Assembly: GCF_030177755.1 (NCBI RefSeq)
Contig: NZ_CP126539.1
Span: 2,194,001-2,258,000 of the forward strand
DNA from: Devosia sp. RR2S18
GTDB lineage: Bacteria > Pseudomonadota > Alphaproteobacteria > Rhizobiales > Devosiaceae
Direction of reading: 5' to 3'
DNA: 64,000 nucleotides
Every line of letters starts with the position of its first letter. The stretch's first letter is position 1. The position numbers were made by a program, and so were the translations under genes. The notes beneath the pieces were generated by a model. It ran no database searches, was not told the DNA's origin, and worked only from the letters and a program-made list of their open reading frames with translations. Shown piece by piece: positions 1-8,981 of this stretch.

Positions 1-219
1 GCCCGCCATGCCGCAAACCAAGACTTCAGTGGGCTGGCCCTCTTGTCCAGTGTCGGCGAGAAGCTCCATCAGAACACCAGCGAATTGGTCGCGCTGGAGC
101 TTGCCCATGCCTTTGTCGGAGCGGCGCTCAAAAATCACCGAGCCATCGGCAGCGATGCCCCAGACCCTGAGGTTGGATGTGCCCCAGTCCACCGCTATCC
201 AATCCATCTTGGCGCTCAA
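1..219 (-). CDS. dgoK: 2-dehydro-3-deoxygalactonokinase, N-terminal part (cut by window edge)
   Basis: Phosphorylates 2-keto-3-deoxygalactonate in De Ley-Doudoroff-type sugar-acid catabolism. Only the first 70 or so residues are inside the window; the reading frame stays open to base 1. The start carries the sugar-kinase phosphate-1 motif typical of the DgoK family (DWIAVDWGTSNLRVWGI) followed by a conserved KGMGKL stretch and VCGMAG. Two starts are possible: ATG at 207, or TTG at 219. I chose TTG because GGGGAG lies about 7 bases before it, while the ATG is too far from that site. The gene diverges from a sugar-acid dehydratase at 503, which suggests that both belong to one catabolic locus. 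The family call is firm; substrate specificity is inferred. Confidence 0.8.
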   Translation of the reverse strand, partial: MSAKMDWIAVDWGTSNLRVWGIAADGSVIFERRSDKGMGKLQRDQFAGVLMELLADTGQEGQPTEVLVCGMAG

Positions 220-390
220 TCTATTCTCCCCGTCCGCCTCGGCGGGCGACACTAGTGACCGAATCTAATTCCAGCCAGCCCCATTCTCCGCCTGCGTCGC
301 GACAGCAAAGGACGGCCGGGTCGACCTGTCTCCTCCTTGAGTAAGGCCCGACGCGCGTTGCGGCAGGTCGCGACGGGTTCTCCACTTCCG

Positions 391-404
391 ATCATTAGTA
401 TGAT
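391..404. promoter_or_regulatory. small inverted repeat in the dgoK/dehydratase divergent region
   Basis: ATCAT-TAGT-ATGAT, two 5-base arms around 4 bases, lies in the 283-base space between the divergent sugar-acid genes, about 100 bases before the dehydratase start. It could be an operator for a sugar-acid regulator, but arms this short can arise by chance. Nothing else recognisable was seen in 220-502. Confidence 0.25.
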
Positions 405-502
405 TTTTTCGGTGCCAAGGCATTTAATCTCGGTGCAGCCGTGTTAGAACTGTTCCAACGTTGGCGCTTGCGCCGACGGCCACTCAAGGAAAGATACGAC
501 AG

Positions 503-2311
503 ATGACGGCAGGTAATGGCAACGGCGCGCCCAAGCAGCTGCGCTCGCGAGCCTGGTTCGACAATCCAGACAATCCCGACATGACCGCGCTTTATCTCGA
601 GCGCTACATGAATTTCGGTGTCTCTCGCGAGGAATTGCAGTCCGGCAAGCCGATCATCGGCATCGCCCAGACAGGCTCGGATCTCAGCCCTTGTAACCGG
701 CACCACATGGTCCTCGCCGAGCGTGTTCGCGAAGGCATTCGCGAGGCCGGCGGCATTGCAATCGAGTTTCCGGTTCATCCGATCCAGGAAACCGGCAAGC
801 GGCCAACTGCCGGGCTCGACCGCAATCTCGCCTATCTTGGCCTCGTTGAAGTGCTTTACGGCTATCCGCTGGATGGTGTGGTGCTCACCATTGGCTGCGA
901 CAAGACCACGCCGGCAATGCTGATGGGTGCGGCGACGGTCAACATCCCGGCCATTGCCCTGTCTGTTGGGCCCATGCTCAATGGCTGGCACAAGGGCGAA
1001 CGCACCGGTTCGGGCACCATCGTGTGGAAAGCTCGCCAGATGATGGCCGCTGGCGAAATCGACTACCCGCAGTTCATCGAACTTGTGGCGTCTTCGGCAC
1101 CTTCGACCGGCTACTGCAACACCATGGGGACGGCGACCACGATGAACTCGCTGGCCGAGGCGCTCGGCATGCAGCTTCCGGGCTCGGCGGCGATCCCTGC
1201 GCCTTACCGCGACCGGCAGGAAATCGCGTACCGCACCGGCAAGCGCATCGTCGACATGGTGCATGAGGACCTCAAGCCCTCCGACATTCTGACCAAGGAC
1301 AATTTCGTCAACGCCATCGTCGTGAACTCCGCTATTGGCGGCTCGACCAACGCGCCCATCCATATCAACGCGATTGCCAAGCACATCGGCGTCGAGCTCA
1401 ACATCGATGACTGGCAGGAGCACGGCCACAAGGTGCCGCTGCTGGTCAACCTGCAGCCGGCTGGTGAGTATCTAGGCGAGGACTACTATCACGCCGGCGG
1501 CGTTCCGGCCGTCGTAAACGAGCTGATGAAGCAGGGACTGATCCGCGAGGGCGCGCCCACGGTCAACGGCAAGTCCATTGGTGAGAATTGCCGCAGCACG
1601 CCCATTCAGGACGACAAGGTCATCCGTCCCTTCGATCAGCCGCTCAAGGGCGAAGCGGGCTTCCTGGTGCTCCGTGGCAATCTGTTCGACAATGCCATCA
1701 TGAAGACCAGCGTGATCTCGCCCGAATTTAAGGAGCGCTACCTTTCGGACCCGGTGCATCCCGGCATGTTCGAAGGCAAGGCCGTGGTGTTCGACGGGCC
1801 TGAGGATTACCACCACCGGATCGATGATCCGTCGCTCGAGATCGACGAGCACACGCTCCTGTTCATGCGCGGCGCGGGGCCCATCGGCTACCCTGGTGCG
1901 GCTGAAGTGGTGAACATGCGGCCACCCGATTACCTCATCAAGAAGGGCATCCATTCCCTAGCTTGCATCGGTGATGGTCGTCAGTCGGGTACTTCTGGCT
2001 CTCCCTCGATCCTCAACGCTTCGCCAGAAGCGGCAGCTGGCGGCAACCTCGCCATTCTCCAGACTGGCGATCGGGTTCGCATCGATCTCAACAAGGGTGA
2101 AGCCGACATCCTGATTTCGGACGAGGAAATCGCGTCCCGCCGTCAGCAACTGGCCGAAACGGGCGGCTACAAATACCCAGCCCATCAGACACCCTGGCAG
2201 GAAATCCAGCGCAACATCGTTGGCCAGCTGGGCGAGGGGGCGATTCTCCGAGGCGCTGACAAATATCAGCGGATTGCCCAGACCAACGGCGTCCCTCGCG
2301 ACAATCACTAG
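503..2311 (+). CDS. IlvD/Edd-family sugar-acid dehydratase (xylonate/arabinonate/galactonate type)
   Basis: Fe-S dependent dehydratase that turns a sugar acid into its 2-keto-3-deoxy form in the cytoplasm. Of about 602 residues, it follows the D-xylonate/L-arabinonate dehydratase branch rather than biosynthetic IlvD: an early [21 protein letters not shown] block, then the three cluster cysteines in [22 protein letters not shown] and [10 protein letters not shown], and the C-terminal [15 protein letters not shown] catalytic block. The open frame extends to a TTG at 461, but ATG 503 is preferred because AAGGAAAG lies about 10 bases upstream. The neighbour DgoK, which uses 2-keto-3-deoxygalactonate, hints at a galactonate or related substrate. 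Xylonate or arabinonate remain possible, since paralogues of this family cannot be told apart by eye. Confidence 0.82.
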   Translation: MTAGNGNGAPKQLRSRAWFDNPDNPDMTALYLERYMNFGVSREELQSGKPIIGIAQTGSDLSPCNRHHMVLAERVREGIREAGGIAIEFPVHPIQETGKRPTAGLDRNLAYLGLVEVLYGYPLDGVVLTIGCDKTTPAMLMGAATVNIPAIALSVGPMLNGWHKGERTGSGTIVWKARQMMAAGEIDYPQFIELVASSAPSTGYCNTMGTATTMNSLAEALGMQLPGSAAIPAPYRDRQEIAYRTGKRIVDMVHEDLKPSDILTKDNFVNAIVVNSAIGGSTNAPIHINAIAKHIGVELNIDDWQEHGHKVPLLVNLQPAGEYLGEDYYHAGGVPAVVNELMKQGLIREGAPTVNGKSIGENCRSTPIQDDKVIRPFDQPLKGEAGFLVLRGNLFDNAIMKTSVISPEFKERYLSDPVHPGMFEGKAVVFDGPEDYHHRIDDPSLEIDEHTLLFMRGAGPIGYPGAAEVVNMRPPDYLIKKGIHSLACIGDGRQSGTSGSPSILNASPEAAAGGNLAILQTGDRVRIDLNKGEADILISDEEIASRRQQLAETGGYKYPAHQTPWQEIQRNIVGQLGEGAILRGADKYQRIAQTNGVPRDNH

Positions 2312-2319
2312 GAATGCAG

Positions 2320-2343
2320 AAGGCCCGCCAATCGGCGGGCCTT
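2320..2343. terminator. bidirectional rho-independent-like hairpin
   Basis: A perfect 10-bp stem, AAGGCCCGCC / GGCGGGCCTT, with loop AATC. It sits between the convergent dehydratase gene (stop at 2311) and lexA (stop at 2366) and can serve both strands. The T-run is short on either side. Confidence 0.75.
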
Positions 2344-2365
2344 GTCTCATGTCAGCTAAATCTAC

Positions 2366-3079
2366 TCAGTACTTGCGCAGCAGGCCCACCAGCCGACCTT
2401 GCACCTTGACGCGGTCCGGCGGGAAAATGCGGGTTTCATAAGCCGGATTGGCCGCTTCCAGTGCCACAGTGTTCCCCTTGCGGCGCAGGCGCTTGAGGGT
2501 TGCTTCCTCGTCGTCCACCAAGGCCACGATGATCTCGCCCGTCGAGGCTTGATCCTGCTTCTTGATGAGCACGGTGTCGCCGTCGAAAATGCCTGCCTCG
2601 ATCATCGAGTCGCCGCGCACTTCCAGTGCGTAGTGCTCGCCGGGCCCCAGCATTTCCGGTGGCACGGCGATGGTGTGGGAGTGGCTCTGGATAGCTTCAA
2701 TGGGCGTACCGGCAGCAATGCGGCCCATGACCGGGATGGAAATCGGCCGAGCATAGTCCTCGCCGGCGCTGATGCGAGATGGGGGCGAAGCGACCTTGCC
2801 GAGATTGCCTTCGATGACTGAAGGTTCGAAGCGGGCGCGGCGACCACCGAGCGTTGGGTTCATCGAGTCCGGGAGTTTGACCACTTCAAGCGCACGCGCC
2901 CGATTGGGGAGGCGGCGGATAAAACCGCGCTCTTCCAGGGCGGTGATCAGCCGGTGAATGCCGGATTTCGACGCCAAATCGAGGGCATCCTTCATCTCAT
3001 CGAAGGACGGCGGAATGCCGCTTTCTTTCATCCGTTCGTGGATGAACATCAGCAGCTCGTGTTGTTTGCGCGTCAGCAT
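2366..3079 (-). CDS. lexA: LexA repressor, SOS regulator
   Basis: Transcriptional repressor of the SOS regulon that self-cleaves when RecA filaments form. It has 237 residues, the usual alphaproteobacterial length. The N-terminal winged helix covers roughly residues 1-65 ([19 protein letters not shown], then the [23 protein letters not shown] recognition region). The C-terminal S24 protease domain shows the Ala-Gly cleavage site in [12 protein letters not shown], the catalytic serine in [15 protein letters not shown] and the catalytic lysine in [12 protein letters not shown]. The ATG at 3079 has GAGGGG just upstream. It lies after moeA in the same direction, but a 125-base gap with two SOS boxes gives it its own autoregulated promoter. 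Confidence 0.97.
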   Translation of the reverse strand: MLTRKQHELLMFIHERMKESGIPPSFDEMKDALDLASKSGIHRLITALEERGFIRRLPNRARALEVVKLPDSMNPTLGGRRARFEPSVIEGNLGKVASPPSRISAGEDYARPISIPVMGRIAAGTPIEAIQSHSHTIAVPPEMLGPGEHYALEVRGDSMIEAGIFDGDTVLIKKQDQASTGEIIVALVDDEEATLKRLRRKGNTVALEAANPAYETRIFPPDRVKVQGRLVGLLRKY

Positions 3080-3099
3080 TGGCCCCTCGGCGAGAATCG

Positions 3100-3114
3100 G
3101 AACATAGGCAGAAC
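3100..3114 (-). promoter_or_regulatory. SOS box, lexA-proximal
   Basis: Read on the minus strand this is GTTC-TGCCTAT-GTTC, an exact match to the alphaproteobacterial LexA operator GTTC-N7-GTTC. It ends about 20 bases before the lexA start codon. Confidence 0.9.
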
Positions 3115-3124
3115 GACTATAGGT

Positions 3125-3139
3125 GTTCCAGTTATGTTC
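3125..3139 (+). promoter_or_regulatory. SOS box, lexA-distal, opposite orientation
   Basis: GTTC-CAGTTAT-GTTC on the plus strand, a second exact GTTC-N7-GTTC site. Its first base lies 25 bases from the first base of the proximal box, and it is oriented in the opposite direction. Confidence 0.88.
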
Positions 3140-3204
3140 TGCAATATCTCCATTGCCATTCCGTGGGACTTAAAGATGAACGGATCCTGAACGACTTTCT
3201 CGCT

Positions 3205-4407
3205 TCAGAATCCGTCTATCGGTAGTGCTTCGACAACTGCTCTGGCGGGCTGGCCGGGATCATGCTCGGGTTGCACGATCAGCATGTCGGCATCTGCGAG
3301 CGAGGAGGTGTGCCCGCTATCGGTTTGGGCGATCGGGTCGAGCATCGGCCCGGCATCCGTCTGCACGAGGCGGGCCCGCATGAAGTGCCGACGCGCGGTG
3401 TTTGGCGGCGTGGGGCCGACGAGAGGCAGGCGCCAATGCGCAGGCTCGTCGTAGCCCAGCCAATGGCGGAGTGCCGGCTTGATGAAAACAGTGGCCGTGA
3501 CCATGGCCGAGACGGGATTGCCCGGCAGGCCGAACACCAGGGTTCGTCCATTGCTGCCGAACATCAGCGGCTTGCCGGGGCGCATGTTGATGCGCCAGAA
3601 GTCGAGCGCGACACCCAGATCTTTCAATGCACCTTGGACGAGGTCGTGCTCGCCCACGGACGCGCCGCCGGTGGTGATGAGGATGTCCGGCTCGGCAGCC
3701 AGCGCCGCACCCAGGCGAGAGCGCAGCAGGGCTGCGTCATCAACAATGATGCCGTGATCCGTCACTGCCTCGGCATAGGGCGCGAGCATGGCAGCAAGCC
3801 CAAAGCTGTTGGAGGCGACGATCTGGTCGGGACCTAGTGGAGTACCGGGGAGAACAAGCTCATCGCCCGTCGCCACGAGGGCAATCTGCGGCCGGTGGGC
3901 TACGGTTAGCCCGGCGCAATTGGCTGCAGCCGCCACGGCGATCTGCATGGGCGTGAGGCGCGTGCCCGCCGCGACCAGCGTCTGACCAGTAGCGAAGTCA
4001 GCACCCGTGGGGCGGATGCTGTGGCCAAGCCGGGCAGGGGCCGTGAAGCGGACGAGGTCGCCCTCGCGCACCGCCTCTTCCTGCATGATCACGGTGTCGG
4101 CGCCGACGGGGACTGGCGCGCCAGTGAAGATGCGGACCGCTTCTCCTTCCCCAACAGACCCGCTGAAGGCTGCGCCGGCCTGAGACATGCCAACGACCCG
4201 AAGCTGCGCCCCGTCGCTCACGTCCGCGGCCCGCATGGCATAACCGTCCATGGCGCTGGCATTGAAGGGCGGCTGGTCGTGCGTGGCAATGATCGGGTCG
4301 GCGAGGACGCGGCCCACCGCCTCGGGCAGGGCCACAATTTCCGGCGTTACTGGGGGAACACGGCTGAGGATTTGGGCCAGCGCGTCGTCGACCGGAAGAA
4401 GGCTCAT
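3205..4407 (-). CDS. moeA: Molybdopterin molybdotransferase MoeA
   Basis: Inserts molybdate into adenylylated molybdopterin, the last common step of Mo-cofactor synthesis, in the cytoplasm. The 400 residues show family landmarks in order: PFNASAMDGYAMRA near residues 47-60, the GADTVIMQEEA block, GDELVLPG near 190, TTGGASVGEHD near 250 and GLPGNPVSAMV near 310. Its start overlaps the moaC stop by four bases (4404-4407), so it is translationally coupled and shares the trp-moa message. Confidence 0.95.
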   Translation of the reverse strand: MSLLPVDDALAQILSRVPPVTPEIVALPEAVGRVLADPIIATHDQPPFNASAMDGYAMRAADVSDGAQLRVVGMSQAGAAFSGSVGEGEAVRIFTGAPVPVGADTVIMQEEAVREGDLVRFTAPARLGHSIRPTGADFATGQTLVAAGTRLTPMQIAVAAAANCAGLTVAHRPQIALVATGDELVLPGTPLGPDQIVASNSFGLAAMLAPYAEAVTDHGIIVDDAALLRSRLGAALAAEPDILITTGGASVGEHDLVQGALKDLGVALDFWRINMRPGKPLMFGSNGRTLVFGLPGNPVSAMVTATVFIKPALRHWLGYDEPAHWRLPLVGPTPPNTARRHFMRARLVQTDAGPMLDPIAQTDSGHTSSLADADMLIVQPEHDPGQPARAVVEALPIDGF

Positions 4408-4886
4408 GGCGCCCGCATGTAGTCGCCGGATTTGCCACCCGACTTCTCGAGCAGGCAGATATCGCTGACGACCATGGCGCGGTCGATTGCCTTGGCCATG
4501 TCGTATAGCGTGAGGGCCGCGGTAGAGGCAGCAACCAGTGCTTCCATCTCGACGCCGGTCTGTCCAGTTGTTTCAGCCGTCGCGGTGATGCGGATGGCCT
4601 CGGCGCTCTCGGCTTCGATTTCGACGTTGACCTTGGTGAGCGGAATGGGATGACAGAGCGGAATGAGCTCGGAAGTCTTCTTGGCACCCATGATGCCGGC
4701 CACGCGCGCCACTGCGAGTGCGTCGCCTTTCTTGAGGCCACCGCCCATAATGGTGCTGATTGTCGAGGGTTGACCGGTCAACCGCGCCTGCGCCGTGGCT
4801 CGGCGACGCGTAACCGCCTTGTCACCAATATCGACGATGTGCGCCTCGCCCCGGGCATTGAGATGGGTGAGGGCTTGGTTGCTCAT
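4404..4886 (-). CDS. moaC: Cyclic pyranopterin monophosphate synthase MoaC
   Basis: Acts with MoaA in the first stage of molybdopterin synthesis, forming cyclic pyranopterin monophosphate. The 160-residue length is usual. Landmarks are the [31 protein letters not shown] core and the [21 protein letters not shown] block. Its start overlaps the stop of trpC and its stop overlaps the start of moeA, each by four bases. This places it inside one translationally coupled operon linking tryptophan and Mo-cofactor genes. Confidence 0.96.
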   Translation of the reverse strand: MSNQALTHLNARGEAHIVDIGDKAVTRRRATAQARLTGQPSTISTIMGGGLKKGDALAVARVAGIMGAKKTSELIPLCHPIPLTKVNVEIEAESAEAIRITATAETTGQTGVEMEALVAASTAALTLYDMAKAIDRAMVVSDICLLEKSGGKSGDYMRAP

Positions 4887-5698
4887 GAGCGAACCGTCTC
4901 GACTTGGCCCATCAGGAGAGCCCGCGTCGCGGCGACCACATCGTCCTGCCGCATCAAACTCTCACCAACGAGGAAGGTCCCGATACCCGCTTCGCGATCC
5001 AGCAGTTGCAGGTGGGCGTGGTCCACGATGCCGCTTTCGCTGACCAGGGTCACGCCTTCCGGAACACCGCCTGCGAGCTTGATGGAGGTTTCGAGGGTTG
5101 TTTCGAAGGTGCGCAGATTGCGATTGTTGATGCCGATGAACTGGGCGCCCAGCCCTAGCGCACGATCGAGTTCAATCTGGTCATGCACCTCCACCAGTGC
5201 ATCCATGCCCCATTCCTCGGCGGCGTCGAGCAGGTAGCGCGCCACGTCGTCGCCGACCGCGGCGAGGATGATGAGGATGCAGTCCGCGCCCCAAGCCCGT
5301 GCCTCGGCAACCTGATAGGTCTCGAACAGGAAGTCCTTGCGCAGCACCGGCAGGCGCGTCGCAGCGCGGGCCTCGATCAGATAGCTGGGCGAGCCCTGAA
5401 AGCTCGGCCGATCCGTCAGCACAGAAAGGCAAGCTGCGCCCGCCATTTCATAGCTCCGGGCGATCTCGGCGGGGTTGAAGTCGGGCCGGATTAAACCCTT
5501 GGACGGGCTGGCCTTCTTCACCTCGGCAATCAGGGCATACTGCCCCGCAGCGCGCTTGCTCTTGAGAGCCTTGAGGAAACCACGTGGAGCGGGCTGGTCA
5601 TGGGCCTGTGCCACCACCTCTGCCCATGGGTGCATCGCCTTGGCAGCAGCGATTTCCTCGCGCTTGTAGGCTTCGATCTGCTGGAGAATATCGGTCAT
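4883..5698 (-). CDS. trpC: Indole-3-glycerol phosphate synthase
   Basis: Closes the indole ring of tryptophan by decarboxylating and cyclising carboxyphenylamino-deoxyribulose phosphate. It is a single-domain TIM barrel of 271 residues, not fused to TrpF. Visible family segments: [17 protein letters not shown] with the catalytic lysine near residue 60, [21 protein letters not shown] near 118, [16 protein letters not shown] near 187 and LVSESGI near 218. It overlaps trpD and moaC by four bases on either side. Confidence 0.96.
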   Translation of the reverse strand: MTDILQQIEAYKREEIAAAKAMHPWAEVVAQAHDQPAPRGFLKALKSKRAAGQYALIAEVKKASPSKGLIRPDFNPAEIARSYEMAGAACLSVLTDRPSFQGSPSYLIEARAATRLPVLRKDFLFETYQVAEARAWGADCILIILAAVGDDVARYLLDAAEEWGMDALVEVHDQIELDRALGLGAQFIGINNRNLRTFETTLETSIKLAGGVPEGVTLVSESGIVDHAHLQLLDREAGIGTFLVGESLMRQDDVVAATRALLMGQVETVRS

Positions 5699-6717
5699 GC
5701 GTCCCGTCCGTTTGACACCGCCACCAGGCGGGCGAGAGTGCCCTTGGCCTTGCCCTCATCGATGATCGTGCTGGCCACGGCAATGCCGTCCTCGATGCTG
5801 CCAACGCGATCCGCGACGAAAATGGCCGCTCCGGCATTGAGCAGTACGGTTTCCCGGTAGGCACCCGGTGCTCCGTCGAACAAAGCCCTGATCGCCTGCG
5901 CATTCTCTTCCGGCGTGCCCCCCAGTAAGTCTTTGGGGTCGGTCAGTGGCAAGCCGATCTGCTCGGGGTGAAGCTCAAAGCTGCGGAGATCGCCATCGAC
6001 GATCTGGGCGACGAAGTTGGGTCCAGAGGTCGAGAGTTCGTCGAGCCCTTCGCTGGAGTGAACCACCCAGGCCTTGATGGCGCGATTGGCCAGCAAGGCC
6101 GCTGCAACCGGCTCGACCCATTCCTGCGCGTAGACGCCCAGGAGGTAGCGGCGAACCCCGGCGGGATTGGATTGCGGTCCGAGCAGATTGAAGAGGGTGC
6201 GCACGCCCATTTCGACGCGCGACGGGCCTACATGGCGCATCGCGGGATGGTGGGAGGGCGCGAACATAAAGCCAATACCGGCTTCATGGATGCAGCGCGA
6301 GATTTCCTCGGGAGAGAGATCCAGCTTGACGCCGAGAGCCTCCAGCGCCTGAGACGAGCCAGACCGCGAGGACAGGGCCTTGTTGCCATGCTTGGCGACG
6401 GGTATTCCCGCCGCAGCAACCACCACGGCGGTCGCGGTCGAAATATTGAGGCTGCCGACGCCATCGCCGCCGGTACCCACGATGTCGATTGCATCCTGCG
6501 GTGCCGCGACGGGGATCATCTGCTCGCGCAAGATGGACACGGCGGCGGCAATCTCGCCCACCGTTTCGCCCTTGATCCGCATGCCCATGAGAAAGGCGCC
6601 GATCTGGCTGGGCGTAGCTTCACCCGCCATGATGATGCGCATGACGCTGCGCATTTCCTCACCGGTCAGGTCGCGGCGATCAGCGATTTTGTGGAGGGCC
6701 GCCTTGATGTCCATCAC
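5695..6717 (-). CDS. trpD: Anthranilate phosphoribosyltransferase
   Basis: Transfers phosphoribose from PRPP to anthranilate in tryptophan synthesis. It has 340 residues, normal length. The PRPP site [17 protein letters not shown] is near residue 82, followed by [21 protein letters not shown] and the magnesium-binding segment [11 protein letters not shown] near 225. Starts and stops overlap trpG and trpC by four bases. It is a stand-alone enzyme, not fused to the glutaminase domain. Confidence 0.96.
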   Translation of the reverse strand: MMDIKAALHKIADRRDLTGEEMRSVMRIIMAGEATPSQIGAFLMGMRIKGETVGEIAAAVSILREQMIPVAAPQDAIDIVGTGGDGVGSLNISTATAVVVAAAGIPVAKHGNKALSSRSGSSQALEALGVKLDLSPEEISRCIHEAGIGFMFAPSHHPAMRHVGPSRVEMGVRTLFNLLGPQSNPAGVRRYLLGVYAQEWVEPVAAALLANRAIKAWVVHSSEGLDELSTSGPNFVAQIVDGDLRSFELHPEQIGLPLTDPKDLLGGTPEENAQAIRALFDGAPGAYRETVLLNAGAAIFVADRVGSIEDGIAVASTIIDEGKAKGTLARLVAVSNGRDA

Positions 6718-7313
6718 GCTGCCTTCCGGGTTTTAAAGTCGCGGGCGATATTCAAGAAGTTCTGCAGCAAGGCATGGCCGTTCTCCGAGGCAATGCTCTC
6801 GGGGTGAAACTGCACGCCATGGAGCGGCAGGGTCTTGTGCTGCATGCCCATGATCAGCCCGTCCGCCGTGCTGGCGGTGACCTCCAGCGTTTCGGGCAGC
6901 GTCTCCTGCTTGACAATCAGCGAGTGGTAGCGTGTCGCCTCAAAGTTCGAATTGAGGTCCTGGAACAGTCCCTTACCGGTGTGTTCGATCGGGCTTGTTT
7001 TGCCATGCACCAGGTGGGGCGCGCGGATCACTTCGCCACCCATAGCCTGGCCGATGGCCTGATGGCCAAGGCACACGCCAAGCATGGGGATTTCGCTCTT
7101 GAAGCGGTCGATCACATCGAGGCAGATGCCGGCTTCGGTCGGTGTGCAGGGGCCGGGAGACAGCACGATCGCCTCGGGCGCCATCTCTGCGATTTCGTCG
7201 GGCGTGATCTTGTCATTGCGCACCACGGTGATGTCGGCGCCGAGTTCGCCCAGGAAGTGGACAAGATTGTAGGTAAAGCTATCGTAGTTATCGATGACGA
7301 GGGTCTTGGTCAT
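6714..7313 (-). CDS. trpG: Anthranilate synthase glutaminase subunit (component II)
   Basis: Supplies ammonia from glutamine to TrpE. The 199-residue class I amidotransferase shows the opening [20 protein letters not shown], the nucleophile cysteine in [12 protein letters not shown] near residue 80, and the His-Glu pair in [12 protein letters not shown] near 168. A para-aminobenzoate role (PabA) is also possible, because many bacteria share this subunit. It is separated from trpE by a 112-base gap that contains a palindromic repeat, while its 3' end overlaps trpD by four bases. Confidence 0.93.
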   Translation of the reverse strand: MTKTLVIDNYDSFTYNLVHFLGELGADITVVRNDKITPDEIAEMAPEAIVLSPGPCTPTEAGICLDVIDRFKSEIPMLGVCLGHQAIGQAMGGEVIRAPHLVHGKTSPIEHTGKGLFQDLNSNFEATRYHSLIVKQETLPETLEVTASTADGLIMGMQHKTLPLHGVQFHPESIASENGHALLQNFLNIARDFKTRKAA

Positions 7314-7341
7314 TTGGGGTGTTTCCTAAACCAGGGGGACA

Positions 7342-7359
7342 TTCCCGCACCTGCGGGAA
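7342..7359. repeat. REP-like palindromic hairpin between trpE and trpG
   Basis: TTCCCGCA-CC-TGCGGGAA is a perfect 8-bp stem. With its flanks (GACATTCCCGC and GCGGGAACC) it resembles both arms of the repeat at 22737-22814, so it appears to be a dispersed extragenic palindrome family. In this position it would fold in the trpE-trpG message. Confidence 0.6.
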
Positions 7360-7425
7360 CCTCTGTTCAGAGTTGACCCCGCCATCGAAAAACGTGGGTG
7401 ACGAGCCGGGTAGATATCTGCGCAC

Positions 7426-8934
7426 TCATTGGCCGATCCTTGCCTCGCCAGCATAGCGCAGAGCTTCCTCGGCGGCACTAAAAAGAGCGCGAGCCTTGTT
7501 CTCGCACTCGAGCTGCTCGAGTTCGGGCTTGCTATCGGCAACGATGCCTGCGCCAGACTGCACGAACACCTTGCCATCCTTCAGGATGGCCGTGCGTAGC
7601 ACAATGCAGGTGTCCATGGTGCCATCGGCGCCGAAATAGCCGACGCAGCCGCCATAGATCCCGCGACGCGATCGCTCGAGCTCATCGATGATCTCCATGG
7701 CCCTTACCTTGGGAGCGCCAGAAACCGTTCCCGCAGGAAAACCGGCGGACAGCGCGTCAATGAAATCGTTCCTGGGATCGAGTTCGCCCACCACGTTGGA
7801 GACGATGTGCATCACATGGGAATAGTATTCGAGGAAGAACTTGTCCGTAACCTTGACGCTACCGGTCTTGGCGACCCGGCCGACATCGTTGCGACCCAGA
7901 TCGAGCAGCATCAGATGCTCGGCGCGCTCCTTGGGATCGGCGAGCAGTTCGGCTGCTAATTCCTGATCCCGCGTCGGGGTGGAACCACGCTTACGGGTGC
8001 CAGCGATGGGCCGGATGGTGACTTCGCCATTTTGCACTCGCACCAGGATCTCCGGGCTGGACCCCGCCACGGCAAAGTCGCCGAAGTCCAAAAAGTACAT
8101 ATAGGGCGATGGATTGGTGCGGCGCAGGGCACGGTAGAGGGCGGTCGGCGGCAGGGTGAAATCGGCGGAAAAGCGCTGGCTGAGCACCACCTGGAAGATG
8201 TCACCGGCTGCGATGTATTCCTTGGCCTTCGCCACCATGGCGAAATAGTCGTCTCGCGAGGTGTTGCTGGTGACCGCAAGAGATTCCAGCTGGGGCAGGG
8301 CGCTGGTGGCGGGGAGGGACCGACCCAAGCGGCCGATTGCATCGTCGATCCGCGCCTGGGCGGCTTCATAGGCCTGACGCGCCGAGACACCGCTGCGGAC
8401 ATAGACTGGCGCAGTCAGATAAAGCTCATCCTTGAGCGTATCGAAGATGGCCAAGAGCGAGGGACGGATCAGAATGGCTTCCGGCGTACCCAGCTCGTCT
8501 GGATTGCTGTCGGGCAGCACCTCCATATACCGGACCATGTCATAGCTGAGATAGCCATAGATGCCCGCCGATTGCGGCGGCAGGCCCTCGGGCGCTTCGA
8601 TGGCGCTTTCCGCAACGAGGGCCCGCAATGCATCAAGCGGTTTGTCGCTGATCGCCTCGAAGACCGAGGCGTCGAGATGCGCCGAGCGGTTGATTGACGG
8701 CTGCCCGCCCTCAACCTTGAGGATCACGTCGGGCAGCAGGCCAATAATGGAATAGCGACCGCGGGTCGTGCCATCCTGCACCGATTCCAGCAGGTAGGAA
8801 TTGGTGCGCCCCTCGGCGAGCTTGAGATAGGTGCCGATCGGCGTTTCGAGGTCCGCGACAATACGGCGCCAGACAATCTGCGACTTCCCAGCATCGTAGT
8901 GTTCACCGAAGCGCTGAAAGTCGTCGTCGCCCAT
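7426..8934 (-). CDS. trpE: Anthranilate synthase component I
   Basis: Makes anthranilate from chorismate using ammonia from TrpG; first committed step to tryptophan. The 502-residue protein has the N-terminal tryptophan-sensing signature SYLLES near residue 46, which predicts feedback inhibition, and the chorismate-binding core: FQVVLSQRF near 243, PSPYMYFLDFGDFAVAGSSPE, IRPIAGTRKRG near 316, LGRNDVGRV near 355 and FPAGTVSGAPKVRAMEIID near 404. Unlike the fused trpE(G) of Rhizobium and Brucella, the subunits are separate genes here. Only 38 bases separate it from the ppiD-like gene upstream, so it has little room for its own leader or attenuator. Confidence 0.95.
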   Translation of the reverse strand: MGDDDFQRFGEHYDAGKSQIVWRRIVADLETPIGTYLKLAEGRTNSYLLESVQDGTTRGRYSIIGLLPDVILKVEGGQPSINRSAHLDASVFEAISDKPLDALRALVAESAIEAPEGLPPQSAGIYGYLSYDMVRYMEVLPDSNPDELGTPEAILIRPSLLAIFDTLKDELYLTAPVYVRSGVSARQAYEAAQARIDDAIGRLGRSLPATSALPQLESLAVTSNTSRDDYFAMVAKAKEYIAAGDIFQVVLSQRFSADFTLPPTALYRALRRTNPSPYMYFLDFGDFAVAGSSPEILVRVQNGEVTIRPIAGTRKRGSTPTRDQELAAELLADPKERAEHLMLLDLGRNDVGRVAKTGSVKVTDKFFLEYYSHVMHIVSNVVGELDPRNDFIDALSAGFPAGTVSGAPKVRAMEIIDELERSRRGIYGGCVGYFGADGTMDTCIVLRTAILKDGKVFVQSGAGIVADSKPELEQLECENKARALFSAAEEALRYAGEARIGQ

Positions 8935-8963
8935 CTTGGATCTATCCAGTTTGGTGTGAAACC

Positions 8964-8981
8964 GGCCTGTGGTTACAGGCC
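8964..8981 (-). terminator. hairpin at the end of the ppiD-like gene
   Basis: A perfect 7-bp stem (GGCCTGT/ACAGGCC, loop of four) holds the stop codon of the upstream gene. There is no clear T-run, so it may be a weak or attenuating structure that lets part of the transcription enter trpE. Confidence 0.4.

Noticed and set aside
395..1429. 344-residue minus-strand frame over the sugar-acid dehydratase
   Set aside because: Antisense shadow with no recognisable domain; the plus-strand frame has all dehydratase motifs.
7326..7577. Leader peptide or small protein between trpE and trpG
   Set aside because: The frame mostly overlaps trpE in another phase and has no Trp codon cluster.
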